64,000 nt of DNA from Sarcocystis neurona (lineage: Eukaryota > Apicomplexa > Conoidasida > Eucoccidiorida > Sarcocystidae): assembly GCA_000727475.1 (NCBI GenBank), contig KL647291.1, positions 2,220,364 through 2,284,363 on the forward strand. Direction: 5' to 3'. Within the stretch, counting starts at the first letter, position 1. Each line of letters starts with the position of its first letter. Below the pieces are notes generated by a model. That model was not told the DNA's origin, ran no database searches, and saw only the letters and a program-made list of their open reading frames with translations. This document shows positions 45,861 through 59,100 of this stretch, one piece after another. The position numbers were made by a program, and so were the translations under genes.

Positions 45861-48753
45861 AACGCGACTACCTATTCACGCTTCTAATGTGCAGTTGTTT
45901 ATGTCTATATGTTTGCTAAACGATTTTGTGGTTCTCATACTTTTGAGGCGACTAGTAGGGGGGGCCCGGTGGCTTGCTTCAAGTAAGGCATTCGCAAAAG
46001 TATTACGGAAGAGGTCAAGCCTTCCATAATTGTGCTGCTCTGAAACACGAAGTAACCGCTTCGCTGACGACAAAGCGCTTTACATGAAGTGTGCCGCGTG
46101 GCGTCCTCCGGCCACTCCTCCCCTCAGGCAGTAGTTGGGCGGAAAGAATGATCCGCACTCCACAGAAAGAGTCAACGACATTTGCGGCGCAGCGGCTGCA
46201 AATCGCAGAGACGTATAAGCATACCGTACTGATAGCTGTCGTCCGACATATTTTCGCAGGAAGAACAATACCGCGTACACGACCGGCCCACCACACTGAC
46301 TCGAATCATGTTGAAACCTAACCCGTCACGGATGGTATTCGCGCTGCTCTCCTGCCCAACCGTCCATGCCATATGCTGGCCTCTAGCCCAGCCGACATGC
46401 AGAACCTGTAGAAGGGTGCGAAAGTTGTTGATAGTCAGTATTCTAGGTTTACCTGTGTGCCTAGGGTGATGACGGTCAAATGGGTTCCTGGGCACGGGAT
46501 CAGTAAGAAGCATTCCTTCTGCATTTAAATACCGTGCGCTCAGGTTTCGTAGTCAAACGCGCGCGGCCTTGCTATATTAGCGGCTTATGCCTGCTTCCTG
46601 TCTGCTTTCTTCTGCTACAGAAGTCTGTTGTTACCTCGACGAGAGCCTGTGCCTGCAGAACACCTCAATCCTTTCCGCAGTTTTGTCAACTCTAACATTC
46701 CAGGCACCCCCGAACGTAAGTGCGGAACTCTGTAGTTCGGTGGTGCTCTCAATGTAGAGGATGCGTGTCTTTGGAGGGAATACTTTCTGTATGGGAAACG
46801 TGCTGTTGCATACACAGTCACGCGCGACTGTTTCAGCTGTACGAAAAGTCCAGGGGGTGGAAATCGTGTATCGGGGCTTCTTCAAGGCGAACGACGGTGA
46901 TAGGTAGCGAAGCGCTCCCCGAAAGACCTCGCATTCCGATATCGCATAGGTTGTGACAGTGGCCGAAGTCATTCTTGACCTACGGGGAAGTTGGTGCTTC
47001 CGAGAAAGCATGACCGTCTGTCTGATGCTTCATGACTGCTTTGTACACTGCTCACCAGGGGCTAATGCGTCTTGTATCACGCATTTGACGCCAGTGCGAC
47101 GTCCTGCAAGGATCGCATTGGCACAAGGTCCGACGGCCGGTCCACATAGCTAAGAATGCGTTGCTGCGCTGACTTCTCATTGCGTTTGCGTTTGTCGAAC
47201 GGAGACGTGTCGCTTGAATCGACGCATTTTATTCAACTCGCTGTGTATACAAGACTCGTGGAGGATAAGACGCTGAAACTGCCTTCGTCCACCGGTAACT
47301 TCGCGACGGACTACTTTCAACGAGAACCCCAGCGCCGGTCGCCACGGAGCCCTCAGACGTGCCCTAAGGGCACTTTTGCATGGTTGGCGTTCTCTTACAA
47401 GTTCTGTTCTGCGAACTTAGCGGGTTCTGTTACAGACCCCTCCGTCTCCCTCCGTTGGTGCCACGCCACTGCCAACGGCGCTACTGAGCCTCTTTGATGA
47501 GAGTTGAGCCGCTGACGTACTCTTTTTAGTTGAGTCAATGGCGTGCTGTTTCAGTCGGGGCTGACGCAAGCTTCAAGAGCGTAAAGTGCTTGTAACTATT
47601 CTGTGGGTTATTCCGTCCTTCGTGAGAGATGCACTCCGCCAAGGACGTAGATATCGTTTCGAATGGCCGGATTTCGTGTAAAACGACGGGTGGGTGAATG
47701 CTAGCTGCATACAGGAAACGAACGACAAGACAACGACGTCATGGATGAGCCTCACTAAAGGTCCAGTCTGTAAGAGCTACAAAAGCGATCACCTGGCTGA
47801 GAAGGTCTCCTCCTTTTTGTATACGGGCGCTCGGCTAAGTTGTGACCGACGGTGCATTTCGCAACGCCGTGATGCTCTGTCACACCGCAACCCCAGGTCC
47901 TTTATGCAGAACACATAGCTGCTGATTGTTCTTTACTGTAACAACAAATGACACTGAAGAAAGTAAGTGCTAAAGAAGAGTCAGCTGTACGCGGAGCGTC
48001 CCAGACTCCTCTCTCCACTGCCGTGACGAGCGTGCGACTGGTTCCGGGCAAGTGCACTGTGAAAAGGATTAAAAAGGGTGTTGCCTTTTCTTACATTTAA
48101 AATGGCAGTATGCTAGTGGCAAGTTGATTGACAGCGACGTTTCGTCTTCCTTAGGGACGAGCAAGGCAAACGGCTCAAATCTTGATCGAGCACCATATGC
48201 CTTTCTTGCTTACTTAACGTCCGCGGCGTTCACCCCTGTTCGCAGAGTGTGGGAACTGATGTGCTTGAGTCCGGACTTTCGCAGCTTCACACGCTAAAAG
48301 TGTAATAGTTGTAACGAATTAGATTCCTTCTAGGGATACGTAGAGGGTCGGTTATTGTTGAGTGCCACTGTCACATCGACGCGTACGGTGGAATGTGAAT
48401 GGTGCGAATGCGTCTACCCGGGTAATGTTGACCCTGTCCTCGTTCCTTGAATTCACGGCGAGTAATTGCGTTGAAGAGTTGTTGCCTTGTTCTGCAGCTT
48501 TGCGCCTCCGGTCGCGGTCGTAGAGATAAGCTGATATTGCCACGCAGCGACAAGACGGCGAAGCGTCACCGTGTGATTAAAGCCATGCAAAACCGCAAGT
48601 GTCACTTGCCTGGCGTTAGCTATCAGCTAAATACCAAGCTGCAAGTGTACGTGACTGGCTTTCACTGTCGTCTAAAGATCTGTCAGGCTCACTATGCAAA
48701 CAGAGTTCGTGCAACATGGTTGTAGCCCTGAACAACTCAAAGAGTTCCACTTA

Positions 48754-49401
48754 CTACAGAGCAGCTAGAACATGCGAAGTGCTTACAGGTCGTTTCCATT
48801 CACCTTGAGGCGGCAGCAAGACTTTACTGCTATGCTTCCAGTCGCGACTGAAGACGTTTAGTGAGGAGGTGGACAAGGCGAGATGTACGCAGTCTAAAAC
48901 CCTCTTCTTTTTTTCCCAGGATCCACCAAGAAAAATTGGCCGAATCAGCTCCTTTACAGCCAGGAGCGCCGTTGAAGAATTGAAATTTCCATAAGAGAGA
49001 GAATGCTGCCGTATCCACAGATTTCCCGATTTTAACAACACACGAAAGTTTCTCTCCCGCGTTTTCCCGGAGATTACGAGATTCTGGTTTGCTGCAGAGA
49101 CGTTTGCCTGTGAGAAACTGTGCGGTGGGCAAGAGGAGCTGGCCAAGGGGCGCCTGTGTAAACTCGGTGCTGCATCGAATACGACACCGACGGCAGGGTG
49201 ATATTCGGATGGAGTGATATAGTAAAGAGCGGTTGTATACGTTACTTGAGGCATTAAACCGTGGTAGGGCAGAAGCACTGCTGCAATGTGAAGCCGCCCC
49301 CCTCTCGTCATCGCGCGTCTACGTAGAGGCCCAATCTTTCTTTGTACCTTTTGAAGACGGTGAGGACGCCTCGGAAGCTGTGATGACGGAAAGGTTTCCA
49401 C
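48754..49401 (-). CDS. Hypothetical open frame of 215 codons
   Basis: It is the longest open frame in the 45.8-64 kb region, from ATG 49401 to a stop at 48754-48756. The translation has mixed composition without simple repeats (for example RNFRVLLKSGNLWIRQHSLS and LAVKELIRPIFLGGSWEKKK). I recognise no family, signal peptide or membrane segment. It could be a single-exon gene, one exon of a larger gene, or chance. Confidence 0.25.
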   Translation of the reverse strand: METFPSSQLPRRPHRLQKVQRKIGPLRRRAMTRGGRLHIAAVLLPYHGLMPQVTYTTALYYITPSEYHPAVGVVFDAAPSLHRRPLASSSCPPHSFSQANVSAANQNLVISGKTRERNFRVLLKSGNLWIRQHSLSYGNFNSSTALLAVKELIRPIFLGGSWEKKKRVLDCVHLALSTSSLNVFSRDWKHSSKVLLPPQGEWKRPVSTSHVLAAL

Positions 49402-52400
49402 AACACAGCTTTGCTGACCACCAGTACATTTTTAGAGAATTGTTAATGTGAAGCTCGGTCGCTGCTCTGACAGCCGAAGTCTAACTCAGTGAAGAAAATG
49501 TAGGAACAACGGCCTCCTGTAGTCCTGTACCATGCGATAGGAAGACAAGGACGAAGCGGAAATCGTGACGCTGCTACACTTCTGGAACGCTAGCGATAAC
49601 TCATGGTGGTCCTATCACACACTAAGGTCTCAAGTGAAATCGCCGCCCTGTAGTTCCATCTGGCGACAGAACGCCTACGGACCATGACATGAGCTAGGTC
49701 ACACTGCAGTGTAGTTCCGTGCGCCATGCTCAACAAGATACACCACCACCTTCGACTACTCTCCTTGCTACACTAGGTGTAGTACATGTTTATGGGCGTG
49801 ACAAGGAGGGCTATGTCTGCCGATGCGGGCGGGAGAGATTCTGAGCACTGCGTCTCGACGTGCCTAGCTGCGCAAACGGGGTGCGATCCTGCTGAAGGAT
49901 CACAAGTGGCCGTGTTTTTTCGACGTCACTGCACGGATGAGTAAGCCTGACGTATACATGATTCCTGAGGAGGAGAAAGATTTTCCGTCGGGGATTCTAA
50001 ACTTCAGTGTGTTCGCCTGCAGAGCCTCTGGACGTTGTCTGTTCTTGTTTCCCACTTAGAGAAAGGAATAGAGCGGGGTTGGCGCTCGACAAACTTGTCA
50101 TCACAAGGCACAGTGAACCCCAGTGAGACCCTCGTGACGTACAGCGTGCGTATTCTGCAGAAGCGGTCGGATGAGTGCCGTGTGCAGCTTTTGGAGCTGG
50201 GGTAAGAAGGGCCTTATCGTGGAGCAGTGCTTCTTTCAATGATATGGCTCGTATGTCGCAGGTACGGGGCGAGTAGGAGGTAGGGCTCCCAGGCGTACAC
50301 CTATTAATTGCTCAACTCAATATCTAGCTGCCGTGCACTTTTTTTGACACCCCTGTGGAAGGACTCTTCCGTAAGTACGCCCTAGAATTGCTGAGAGTGC
50401 ATCCGAATAAGACGCGCTGTGGCATGCGGTGACTTACAGTACACAGGGGGTGTGACTCTACGTATTCTGGGGAAGGAAAATGGCCGTCTGTCACTTTAGT
50501 GCCGCTGGCGTCTCTGTTGAGCAACCACTCACGAAAAGAGCTCACAGAATACATGCATGATAAAAGTGTTTTTGTGGTGAGTTCATTTGCCTGCAGTGTG
50601 TACCTGGCGAGTGCATTTGTTAGAGGGGTAAAAGCTCCGGCTTCATTATTCTACAGTATTTGTTTGTGTCACACGCTGTAACTGAAACAGGTGTGGCCTA
50701 CCTTGTGGATCATGAATATCCAGCGATAGTCTGTTTGTATCGTGTAGACCGACACTGCATATTTACGCGCCTATAATCCACGTCTCAGGGAATTACGTGG
50801 GCGCGTCAGTCCCACGAGCGTACCCTAGGATAAAATGCACCCTTGGGCAGTTGTAGACACCGCTGTGGTTTGTGACGGTTGTGGCCCTTTTCGACTTTAT
50901 AGCGGCCACGCCTCACAAGCGACGGTATCTCAATCATCTATATATCATCGTCGCGGTCAGCACGACACAGTTGCTGTTTGTACTCTACAGTGACTGGTGC
51001 CGCCGGTGAGCCAGTATATTGTGGTGTGTGCGTTGATCTTCTGAATCGGTGCATAGTAATACAAAGAAACCTTTCACCGGGTTCGTATGTTTTCCGAGAA
51101 TGGTGTAGAGGCTAGCCCTCAGGCTGTTTTACACACACGCTGATGGTGTAGGTATTTAGCCGGTAACGTCCCCTACAAGTTGGGTCTACGTAGGAGTTCG
51201 TGTTTTTTAACGAACATCCACAGCCGCTGCGTATACGTGCTTCAGGACGTTGAACTCCTGCACCCTTCAGTCTTGCGCTGGGCAGGAGATCATGAAAATA
51301 TTCAATCTCTTGTTTCCATGAACACTATCCGAGAGTGCATATCAGGCGTCCGTGAAGCTACAGGGACGCTGAATTGTTTCGCAGGAAGTGCTTGTAGCTG
51401 CCTGTCTCTGAGTATAGTCTACCAAACGTGCCTCTAGTATAGCTGCTTGACTGAGAGAGACAAATGCAACGAACAAGAGAGGGTAGCAGAATTTGAAGAA
51501 CCTCCGCGGGCCAAAGGTGGTATTCAATTTTTTGGAAGACCTCCGTGGGCCATAGGTGATATACTGGTTTCCCCATAGCAATCTCCTCAATGACGTTGTC
51601 GACTTTTACTCCTTCCCGTTTGTGCGCCCTTATGCAGTCTACGGTGAGTACTGCCAACATACACATCACAAGGTGACAAGGTCGTAGGGACAACTTGGAG
51701 GTACAGCCGAATAGGTCCACCAGACCAGGGAGTTTGGCTTGTTTGCGCGTCTGCAACGTGAGAGCCAACAGAAGAGCTTTTCCTAGTACACTTTGCACCT
51801 AATGAATCAGGCGCCGCCAGTAAGCTAATGATTCTTTCTTCGCATTACACCAACAGCGTCCGACACGTGTCCCCGCAGGGCCTCTTACCGTGCTGTGCAG
51901 TCGAATCAACTTCAAATAATGCTGTGATATCGAGACTATTAAGGTCCTTTGCACGAAGCGGCAGGAAGTTAAGGCTTTCTCCCTGTGGAACTTTCGCAGC
52001 GTAAGAGAGATCCCAAACGTCAAAGATAGTTACTCGTGACGGCAGCCTTGCCATATCTCTGTCATGAGTGGCCTGGAGGCTGGCGTCTCAGAAGAGCTCC
52101 AGTCGAAAAACAATATTAGCTTCTTTGTCCGTGCGTAGCTTCCTCTGCGACTTCATACAGTTCTACGTCAGCACGGTATGGTCACCGACCACATCTGCTT
52201 CAAGCTCGTCTTGCCTGCATGCAATGCCCTAGACGGGTTCCCCTGTGACGCAATAGGCAACTGAAGTTTTCTCCTTACGTGCCGAGCCACGGAGGTGTGA
52301 GTTTTCGTGAGGGAATATACGTATATATATATGCATATGTAGATGTATGTATGCATACGGGTAGATACTAACAATGGCATTTGCATTAATTTCTTCTCCG

Positions 52401-52468
52401 CGTCGTGTCGAACGTAATACAGGGCTTGTTGCCCGCTAAGAAAGTAAGTTGACGACCTGTCACCGATA

Positions 52469-52867
52469 GTGTCTTACTATCGTGCTCAGTGTGTCCGAAG
52501 TGGGTTTGGCGTAGCCGTGCACATTACTAGGTCATTTCTGACTAGCCGCTTCATCGGACTGGAAAAACGTGGATGTCAGACAGCCGCAAAAGGGCAAAGG
52601 TGCATGGAGGAGCAACTGTCAATGCATTTACAGTTGAGATACAGAATGGCGGTAAGCAGAGATAAAATGTTTACAGCGTGGAGTACCCGTGGTGAAGCGC
52701 ACGACCAAGGCAAGTCGACAATGGTACTTTTATTCCATGAAGAGTACCACGTTTCCCCTGAGTTCAACCAATACAGAAAGTGTCAAACACGCGAAGTGGC
52801 ACGCACGCTTCACCGCTTGACACGCTGTAGTGCAGTGTACATGTTCTTAAGGTTGTACAGTTCGTAG
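52469..52867 (+). CDS. Hypothetical frame, possible exon
   Basis: This is a 132-codon frame with mixed composition. It contains a strong donor-like GTAAGC after AGAATGGCG at about 52650, so its first part may be a real exon and the rest intron. No homology is recognised. Confidence 0.2.
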   Translation: MSYYRAQCVRSGFGVAVHITRSFLTSRFIGLEKRGCQTAAKGQRCMEEQLSMHLQLRYRMAVSRDKMFTAWSTRGEAHDQGKSTMVLLFHEEYHVSPEFNQYRKCQTREVARTLHRLTRCSAVYMFLRLYSS

Positions 52868-55800
52868 CGTTGCGTGTAACGGCAACTGTTGCGACGTGTA
52901 CAATGCCAATGGGGGAGCTCTTATGTTATGTTGCTCCAGGCTGCACTCCCTTAGGCACTATTCTGTGGCTCCTTTTCTTGTCCGCATAGCAGATTTTGAC
53001 TTTTTTATGGTGATGTACGATTGTTCTTCACCTGAAAGGCATCTGCTGGTAGACTCATTTTGCGGAAAGAGTCTACCAGGAGAGGACGCATTGATAATTT
53101 AACAACTAGGACTGAGCTGTATATACGATACCACTGTAACGCAGAGAGACTTGTAAATGCCACGTTCTGCGCTGTACACAAATGCTGTGGTTCCGTCCCA
53201 GAATGTCACGTCCTGCGCAGTAATTTAGTCCGCGGAGCCTGGCAGGTGACAATTCTGCTGCCTGACGTTCTTTAGTGGGGGTCGGAGACCCACGGCGTCT
53301 CAAGCGTACTACAGGACTGCACAGCAGATGGGGCACTCTGCAGCAGGAAACCCTCAGCGTCTCGGCTCCTGAACAAGGATACAGTGCGGCTGGCATAACT
53401 ATGCACATAAATATACACATGTGAACAAGAAGACACGCATAAATGCATATATATGTATACGTAGAAAGGAAGAGACGGAAAGTGGTCAAGAAAGATGCAC
53501 AGGTGCGTATAACTACATACATGTGTATATGTATAGAGGAGGAGGTAGAATTATGTGTGTATACGCATCTTGATACATGCATTTTAGATGTACATGAGCA
53601 GACGTGCGCATGTATGTAACCCAAGAAAATAGCAACATACTGAGGAGGCATCAGCTTTCACCAGGGAAGACACACCGTTAAGACTCTTTTCCATACAATC
53701 AAAAGCGAATTCCTGCGCGTTGTCTAGACGAGAAGAGAATACGAATTTTCGTGTGAGTCAAATGCATTTTGTCTCGGAAGAGAGAGAGCCGTTGTACAAT
53801 GTCTGACACGTCAATCCTGTACGCAGCATGCAGGCTGGGCTCTATTCTGATAATGTCCTCCCGCAGAGGAACACACTCAGTTTTGGTCTTGCATTTTCCC
53901 GGTACGGTCAGATAGCTCCCACAGGCGACTTCTCCTAATCGGGGATTAGACGGTTCCATAAAGCGACTCTTCGTATAAGTGACTGTCATTTTGTCGCCTC
54001 CTTGAAAGACAGACACACAAGCGCTTCGCTTGTATCGGTCTTCAGCCGTTCAGTAGCAGGCTGATGCGGTTGTCGCACCACCAAGTGGCTGTATGCCAGT
54101 GCTCCTGTTCGACCTGTATTCGGCGCACGTGCGGTGAAAGCGGACGCCGGTAGTGTGGAAAGAATATGAAGGGGAGACTCGCTGTAGCCCTGATCACAAT
54201 GCTGGTTGTTTGTGCTTACTGAGTGCTTTCCACTCTCAGGTTGCCGGCAAGCCTATCCCCGTGCGACCCGTGAGTTCGTCTGTCCACGTAGCCGTTGATT
54301 CCACACTCGCAGCAGAAACACAAGATAAGTTCAGACTGCGCAGAACTCCGAACTAACGGGAAACCTTGAGGATCTCTTGACCATGTCCATCTGAGCCAAG
54401 TTGACTGCATTAACTCTGTCCCTGCTGGACGTCCGGCAAGGCTTACTCTGGCATAGCGGAAACGTTGACTTCGTCTCCTTTCGTTGCCACAATATATGGC
54501 GAGTAAATATCACCGTGGAGAGGATAAACGAACTCAAACCCTCCACACGCCTCCGTCACGCGAAAAACACCGCTGTGTAGTTCTGTTGAAGTGCGGAGGC
54601 ATCTCCAACAACCTGCTGTGAATAAGTGCAACACCAGCTACCAGTATCAATCACCTAATCTCCCCTTAGCAGCTCGTAAGCCGTTTGAATTCTTTGCATG
54701 GACTTTCAAACTGTGAACTCTACACGCCTATTGACAAAGACGGATGCTAGCGCAGGGTTAAAGCACACACTGCATATAGTCTAGACGGGTACGCTTGTTA
54801 CGTTTGGCACTGAGGCACTGACTTCACTCGGACGCTTACCGCTGTGTTAGAAGTCCTCATGTTCAAGCTGTTCCTCAGCGGTGCTCGGGTCGGCTCACCT
54901 AAAGCAGCAACTTCAAATTGAGCAGAGAGAGCAGCTTACAGGCCCCCTTAGCCCCCAACGAGAGAGTTTTGTTACACGAAAGTCATTTGGTATGGATGGA
55001 AACAGTGGAGACTTCCATGCTGAGGCTACCAGAATGGTACGTCGCGTGTCAATTAGACCGTGCACCAAGTTAGCTGGTGTTCCTGTAGAGAAAATAGCAG
55101 CGACGGCTTTTGAACATTGACGTCACGTAGGATGATATCTACGCATCTCTGTGTTGACAGGGGTTTCCATGGCAACGCCATGTCACTATACTGTGTAACT
55201 AGATCTTTTTTGTGGTTGAGACCGAAGTCCACCGCGTCTGGGTCCTCTCACTGCACTTATACAACAAGTGGTGGACCATCATGCGCAAGTAAACAAGACA
55301 TCACCCCCACTGCATTCCCTTCGGCGGGCGGCTGCAGAACGCAATAAAAGTGTTACACTCTTAATTGCAGATTGGACGGGGAGAGAGGAGGGGAGACATC
55401 GACAACACAGTAGTCCTTCTCAGGCATGTGGGACGGATTAATTGGTGACATGGCGGCCGAAGCTACAGTTTATTGTTGTCGCGTCTCTGCTTTTGCACAG
55501 CAATGATCTGCACGCTCGAATGACGTCGTCTCCGAGCAACGCGTGAATCTTTCGCAGGTGACGCGAAAGACTGCGCACATGGGTAACACCAGAGTTGACC
55601 TTTCCTTATCTGTGTCGGTTCTTGCTCTTGCAGCCTCATTCGGAAAAAGTAAGCATAATTAGGTGATGTCGCGGGCAGAGACAGTAGCTAGCGCACAAAC
55701 AAGCTGCGAATAGCATTTGAAACCTTCGACTTAGGGGAGAAAAGGCAGGTGAGCAAGTAAAGAAAAGTTGAGGTAGGCAGGTTGGTGTCCACTCACTCTC

Positions 55801-57469
55801 AGTAGGTGCGCCCGTGTGATTGGAGAGAAGCTGGCCTTTCTCCCGCTGCATGCTCAGACGCGTCTAGTAAAAAACCAGCGTCATTTTGCTCCACACACCA
55901 TCCTCGTTTACAGCCGGTTGCTACCCCAGAACTCCTACCAGAGGCGGCCAGGTGGAGTCATAGTCTGTGCAGCGCCACGTGTTGCCTGATGCCTGTTCTG
56001 GTTGACGACGCCATGGGCTGGGGCCGACGCAGGAATGGGACGGGCTTGGGGGCAGAAATCCGACAACGTCTACTTTGTATGCAGCCAACGCACAATACCC
56101 GTTCTTCTGCGGAAGAGGAAGATCTTGTACATATCAGCATGGAGATGCAAATTCGATGAACCACATGCTATAAGAACCCAACGCGACAATTTTGCATTGT
56201 AGTTTCGCTCTCACAGCATTCACGTACCACGTTTGTACCGCCTTGGAGCAGCGACCCCTACCAATCCTACAGTTGAAAACTACAAATAGATTTTGCCTGG
56301 CGCACAAATACGGATCTACGAAAGCTTGGCAATCATACTGACCTACCTTGATGGCTTCCCACAACGGAGGTGCCTACGCACGCCAGAGAACAATCTCGCC
56401 ACCCAGAGACTACCATCTACGCCTTGGCGTGCTGAGGCGTTTCACCGACTCCTCCAACTGGTGTGCTGGCCCTGTTCTTACCATGTTCCGGTGGTGCCTT
56501 TGAAATGCACTCAACCAGCGCAAGCGTTTTTACCTACGTAAAATCCGCAAGAGGTTCCCACTCCCGTGCTCGAACGAGGCGTTAATCGTTGAATGGATCC
56601 GTCGGGAATGGCGTTCTGTATCTGCCTCGCCACGACAGAATTCCTTTGGCATTGGGGGATGCTTGTGCTGGCGGGGAGGCGTGTGACCATCTTCAACGTG
56701 TGACCTTGCAACTGTTGGTGACCGCTTGCAACCAACCTTCTGCCAAACCGTCTACCCTTCAGAACGTGAGTCACGAAGAGCAAGCGCTTATCAACGCAGC
56801 TCGCGAGTTCACCGTCATTACACCGTGATGTCTCCGACGATCTCGTGATGGACCACTAGACCGGACTGACCAGGTTACCACCTGTCCTCCAAAACAATAA
56901 AGTACGTACGTCCAAACACTCCCATTTAACAGCGAAATCTTGTCCTGGAAGTCAGTCGTCCTACAAGGTCTATTCAGTGGTTGTTCATGTACGTCAGCGG
57001 CGGCGTTCCGCAAAGTGCTCACGCCTGGTGGACAGGAAAGGGACTGGGAAATATGATCGGGGCGAAAGCGCGTGTCACAGTTCCAACGTGCTCAGAGATC
57101 TCTCTACTGGTGCAGTTTACCGTATGATTCACTTGGACTGCACGGCAAAACTAGTTTCAGCGACCTCACAACCAACGCTTAGCACGGTGCTGGATCACAC
57201 CCAGCCACGCGTGTGATAGAACGGAGTGGGAATGCGCGTCGGTGCGACACGTGTAACACCGCATCACTGTACGTCTCCGTCTGGGTCTATTCGAAGAGAA
57301 GGTACTGCGGTGGCACGGCATAACTGAACACTGTCACATACGGAATGTCTTCGACGAGCAGTTTTAAGAGAAGTGGGCAAAAAGAAGGCGATAATAATCC
57401 GGAGGTTTTGGTTGTTAGCGCTTTGCAAAAAATGTGGTATGTAAATGTCATCCGGAAGCGAAGCAGTTT

Positions 57470-59100
57470 TGATACGGGTCGCCGTCAGCACTACGTCGAC
57501 CGTCTTCGCATGTGGCTCCCGGAACAGACGTTCCCGTGAAAGGACGCGACCAGGTAGAGGCAGCCGTGTACTCTCGAGGGTGTAGTTTTCTCGAGATACC
57601 AGTGGCAACCGGACGTTACAGCAGGGTATCAATGTCTTTATTTCTTGTAGCTGAACAAACGTACCCGTTATTGCTGTACCTGAGAAGCGGTACAGTGAAG
57701 ATGCACCGTTTAGATCCACGCACCGCTGCCAAACACAACGTCTTTTGGCAGTCTAACTCTCCCACGCTTTCGGAAAGCACACTGCCGTAGACTAGCTCGG
57801 TACCTCATTGGTAATCTGCACAACCGTTTCACCTAGCCGGCGAGATATTTTTTGAGGCACCAAGACGCTGTCTGCTGCTAATCTCCTTCAGATGACGCCG
57901 GTGTGTGCTGCAGCTGATGCCGCGTTAGGAATGCACACGGTCGCACACGGAAAATCGGACCTCTCATTGAGCTGCCGTGAAAGAGGTATAGTATGGACGG
58001 TGGGTTCATATCCACGCACTGTTGCCGAAGACAACGTCTCCTCGGTGGTTAATTTGTTCTCCTCTTTTGTATGTCCTGGCCTTGCAGTGTTGCACCGAAG
58101 ACGTAAGTACAGTCAGAAATGCGGCGCCGCAGGCAGAGACGGTCTCAAGGAGCTAGCATGCTGTGAGGGAGGCGGAAGGTGTATTACGTGGGGCTGCCCA
58201 TGGTGAGTACCCAGCCTTTTCAACACACACTTTCTTATTCCCAAAGCAGCAGGGACGGTTCTGCGTGCGTGTATGTAGAGAGGACGGCTCTAAATTAACT
58301 GCTGCACATGATTCGATGCATAAGACCATAGGCGGTTTGCTCCGTGCTCCGCGGGCCGTCACCATTTTGGAGACGCCCGAGAGTCGCTGCCATTCGCGTT
58401 CAAGACTAACACGATTCTGTGCAGTGCCAGCTGTTCTTCATACCTGAGCCTCCGCGGGCAGCATGATCTCACGCAGATGCGGTCCTGGCATGCCCAAGGG
58501 TTGCAGGCTCGTGCTAGTACATGCGAACATAGTGCTCATTACAGTACTGGAAACACATTCCTGCGGTGAAGCACGATCTGCACCACATCAGTATGGACAG
58601 CAGATTCGTTGGCACGAACTTTTAATCATTCCCCTCTGCGCTTTTCGCCGAGCAAAGTAAATGTGACGACACCTGGAGGCAGAGCATCTCCTGTCGTATT
58701 CTTAAATACAGATATACGTAAGTGTGGCATTCATTTTCTGTTTCCTTGGGGGCATGCCAGAACGGAGGGTGTTGCAGACGGCAGAGTACAGCTTCGTCTC
58801 TCTCCACGCCATCCTCTGCGACTTCCGTAACTGCTAAGGCATTTTAGTGAGTCTTTGGACTACTGTGATAACTCATCATGAACGCCCCCTATGCGCTCCA
58901 CATTGCGTTCTGGCTGACGTCGACAAGAGTACCCTGTGGTTCATGCCTCCGTCAGGTGCCCATGGTACGTCTCAAGTTCATTCGACCTGCGCAGCGTGTC
59001 GGTGCCGATAGGGTCTTCAAATGGATTGCCTACCCGGCTTTCGAATCAGGCCGCATACGACGAGTAAACTGGTGCTCCATGCCGCTTTGTCTGTAAAGTG
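57470..59100. repeat. Segmental duplication, left copy
   Basis: This segment matches 62205-63760 in the same orientation. The best block, 58429-58974 against 63077-63610, is almost identical apart from a 12-base indel and a few changes. Identity is much lower outside it, as in the CATGTGGGCTTC/CATGTGGCTCCC parts near 57510 and 62250. A frame at 58609-58830 is kept in both copies, but at this DNA identity that is not evidence of selection. Confidence 0.8.

Larger units (their letters stand above)
45861..57469. other. Gene-poor, low-repeat region
   Basis: No gene could be assembled across 11.6 kb. Base composition is even, simple repeats are rare (short TA/TACATG runs near 52315-52360 and 53390-53620), and frames are mostly under 100 codons. 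Frames that look more protein-like than background are 47156-47497 (+), 48754-49401 (-), 52469-52867 (+) and 54881-55120 (+). A 28-base tandem pair lies at 51494-51556 (GACCTCCGTGGGCCATAGGT and a variant). Small-exon genes like the CCp gene could be hidden here and would be hard to see by eye. Confidence 0.5.
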
